This document shows, one piece after another, positions 62,701 to 64,000 of a stretch of 64,000 nt of DNA. Source of the DNA: Nocardiopsis mwathae (GTDB lineage: Bacteria > Actinomycetota > Actinomycetes > Streptosporangiales > Streptosporangiaceae); the NCBI RefSeq assembly GCF_014201195.1, contig NZ_JACHDS010000001.1, forward strand, positions 3,906,001-3,970,000, given 5' to 3'. Under the pieces are notes generated by a model. That model did no database searches. It saw nothing but the letters and a program-made list of their open reading frames with translations, and had not been told where the DNA came from. Position numbers and translations under genes: made by a program. Numbering within the stretch: position 1 is the stretch's first letter; every line of letters starts with the position of its first letter.

Positions 62701-63828
62701 GTGGAACCGACCGGCACCGCCCTGCTCGCCATGCTCGGCGCCGTCGCGGCGCTTGCGACCGTCGCCGTCATCGTGTTCTGGCGCCGCGCGGCCCGCCCCG
62801 GCGTGTGGGGTGTCCTGGCCCGCCTCGGCATGCTGGGCGTGTCGGTGGTGTGCGTGATCGCGCTGATAGCGGGGCTCGCCAACGCGTACTTCTCGTTCTT
62901 CGGTACCTGGGACGCGCTGCTGGGCAGGACCGCGCCGACGGCCGACCAGGCCGGTGAGGGGAACGGGGAGGCCCCCGACTCCTCGTCCGCGCGGGTGCTG
63001 CCGGAGGACGACATCACCGCCGGGACCCCCAAGAGCATCGGCACCATGGAGAGGGTCGAGTTCAAGGGGGTGCGCACCGGGCTCGACCTGGAGGGCTACG
63101 TGCTGCTGCCCCCGGAGTACTTCCAGCCCGAGCACAAGGACGACCGGTTCCCCGTCGGCGTCGTCCTCAGTGGCTTCCCCGGTGAGGCCCGCAACCTCGT
63201 GGAGCTGCTGAATCTCCCCAACCTCGTGGGGGAGATGCGGGCCAAGGACGAGATCAAGCCGACGATCTGGGTGCTCACCCGGCCCACGGTGGCCCCGCCG
63301 CGCGACACCCTGTGCGTGAACGTGCCCGACGGCCCGCAGTCACGGATGTTCTTCGCCGAGGACCTGCCCGAGGCCATCAGTGGCCGGTACCGCACCGCCC
63401 CGACCCGGGAGGGGTGGGCGATCATGGGTGTCAGCTCGGGCGGCTCGTGTGCGCTGCGCACCGCGATGATGCACCCGTCGACCTACCGCACCGCGGTGGG
63501 CCTCGGTGCCGACCTGCGCGCGGTGCAGGACGACACCACCGGCGACCTGTACGGCGGAAGCAAGGCCTACCGCCAGGAGAACGACCTCCGCTGGCGGGTG
63601 GAGCACGCCCCGCCGCCCCCGATCGACGTGCTGCTGTCGGTCATCGCCGACGGCGGCGACGGCGACCCGGCGGCCGCGCGCCGCTTCGCAGAGCGGTCCA
63701 AGGCTCCGATGCGCGCCGAACTCCTGGAACGCCAGACCGGCGGACACAACTTCGACACCTGGCGCGGCATGATGACCGACGTCCTGCCCTGGGTGGACCG
63801 CCGCCTCCGCGTCGAGGAGGCGGGATAG
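62701..63828 (+). CDS. Membrane-anchored esterase (esterase D/antigen 85-like)
   Basis: A 375-aa paralogue of the preceding gene. Two N-terminal membrane helices (about 7-27 and 40-62), then an external hydrolase domain with VEFKGVRTGLDLEGYVLLPP, FPVGVVLSGFPGEARN, the nucleophile elbow IMGVSSGGSCALRTAM (Ser245) and the His region TGGHNFDTWRGMM. It probably acylates or deacylates surface lipids or glycans; the substrate is unknown. GTG 62701 has GGAG upstream. The tandem arrangement suggests the inactive partner modulates this enzyme. Confidence 0.82.
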   Translation: MEPTGTALLAMLGAVAALATVAVIVFWRRAARPGVWGVLARLGMLGVSVVCVIALIAGLANAYFSFFGTWDALLGRTAPTADQAGEGNGEAPDSSSARVLPEDDITAGTPKSIGTMERVEFKGVRTGLDLEGYVLLPPEYFQPEHKDDRFPVGVVLSGFPGEARNLVELLNLPNLVGEMRAKDEIKPTIWVLTRPTVAPPRDTLCVNVPDGPQSRMFFAEDLPEAISGRYRTAPTREGWAIMGVSSGGSCALRTAMMHPSTYRTAVGLGADLRAVQDDTTGDLYGGSKAYRQENDLRWRVEHAPPPPIDVLLSVIADGGDGDPAAARRFAERSKAPMRAELLERQTGGHNFDTWRGMMTDVLPWVDRRLRVEEAG

Positions 63829-64000
63829 CGGCGGGACGCCTCTCGACCGCCACAGGGAGGACTTCTTCGCCGGCGGAGCGATGACGTCCTCGCGGCCGAA
63901 CGCCGCCGCGCCATTCGACCGCCGGGTGAGCCGCCCGACCGGTCGGCGCACCAGGCCCGCGGGACGCGAGTGACGGTGACCGCCCGGCTCAAGGGCGACC

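Overview
The window comes from a high-GC filamentous actinomycete. The GC content (roughly 70% outside a few islands), GTG and TTG starts, leaderless-looking promoters, DUF397/DUF5753 and short HATPase regulators, a pSAM2-type replication initiator and the overall gene set suggest Streptosporangiales, probably Nocardiopsis or a relative. That genus call is inference; no rRNA or tRNA gene is visible.

Layout. 0-5.6 kb: an F420-type nitroreductase, then a divergent redox module. A DsbA-like thiol oxidoreductase, CcdA and a PQQ-type lipoprotein run leftward; a CPVC membrane protein, a BlaI repressor and an M56 metallopeptidase run rightward, with BlaI-like dyads between them. 5.6-13.8 kb: an integrated element (tyrosine integrase, Xis-like protein, RepSA-type HUH initiator, DUF397/DUF5753 pair, HATPase, small ORFs, large palindromes). 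It carries a perfect consensus parS, has no visible TraSA/FtsK transfer gene, and is bounded by 16-bp direct repeats. 13.8-21.8 kb: housekeeping genes (typA, iron-regulated siderophore-binding lipoprotein, NUDIX, recD2). 22-25.7 kb: a lower-GC restriction-modification island with a C5 methyltransferase, a NaeI-like nuclease, an NgoMIV-like nuclease and Vsr.

25.9-43 kb: polysaccharide deacetylase, HATPase, PepSY membrane protein, GNAT, soluble Ser/Thr kinase, a divergent SDR/AraC pair, YjbR protein, bL12-like protein, tandem small GntR regulators facing a two-gene micro-operon, a secreted 5'-nucleotidase, an AbiEi-like protein, a SEC-C protein and a frameshifted secreted-protein gene. 43-48 kb: an overlapping three-gene operon (membrane-anchored methyltransferase and two GT2 glycosyltransferases), probably for a surface glycan. 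48-55.8 kb: DUF418 protein, a crotonase-cupin fusion, TetR, an amidinotransferase-fold hydrolase with an ATP-grasp ligase, YnfA. 56-59.5 kb: a stand-alone rpoB with no rpoC beside it and an altered rifampicin region, preceded by a promoter and a leader terminator. 60-64 kb: a membrane protein and a tandem of membrane-anchored esterase-fold proteins, the first lacking catalytic residues.

Three things stand out. (1) A dispersed palindrome family has an invariant 12-nt base (CGTTGATCTCGG) and an inner stem that varies while staying self-complementary; the integrated element sits inside one such palindrome. (2) The orphan rpoB looks like the mutant-type second rpoB allele known from some actinomycetes, here with a possible attenuator. 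(3) One methyltransferase is linked to two unrelated nucleases whose family prototypes both recognise GCCGGC.
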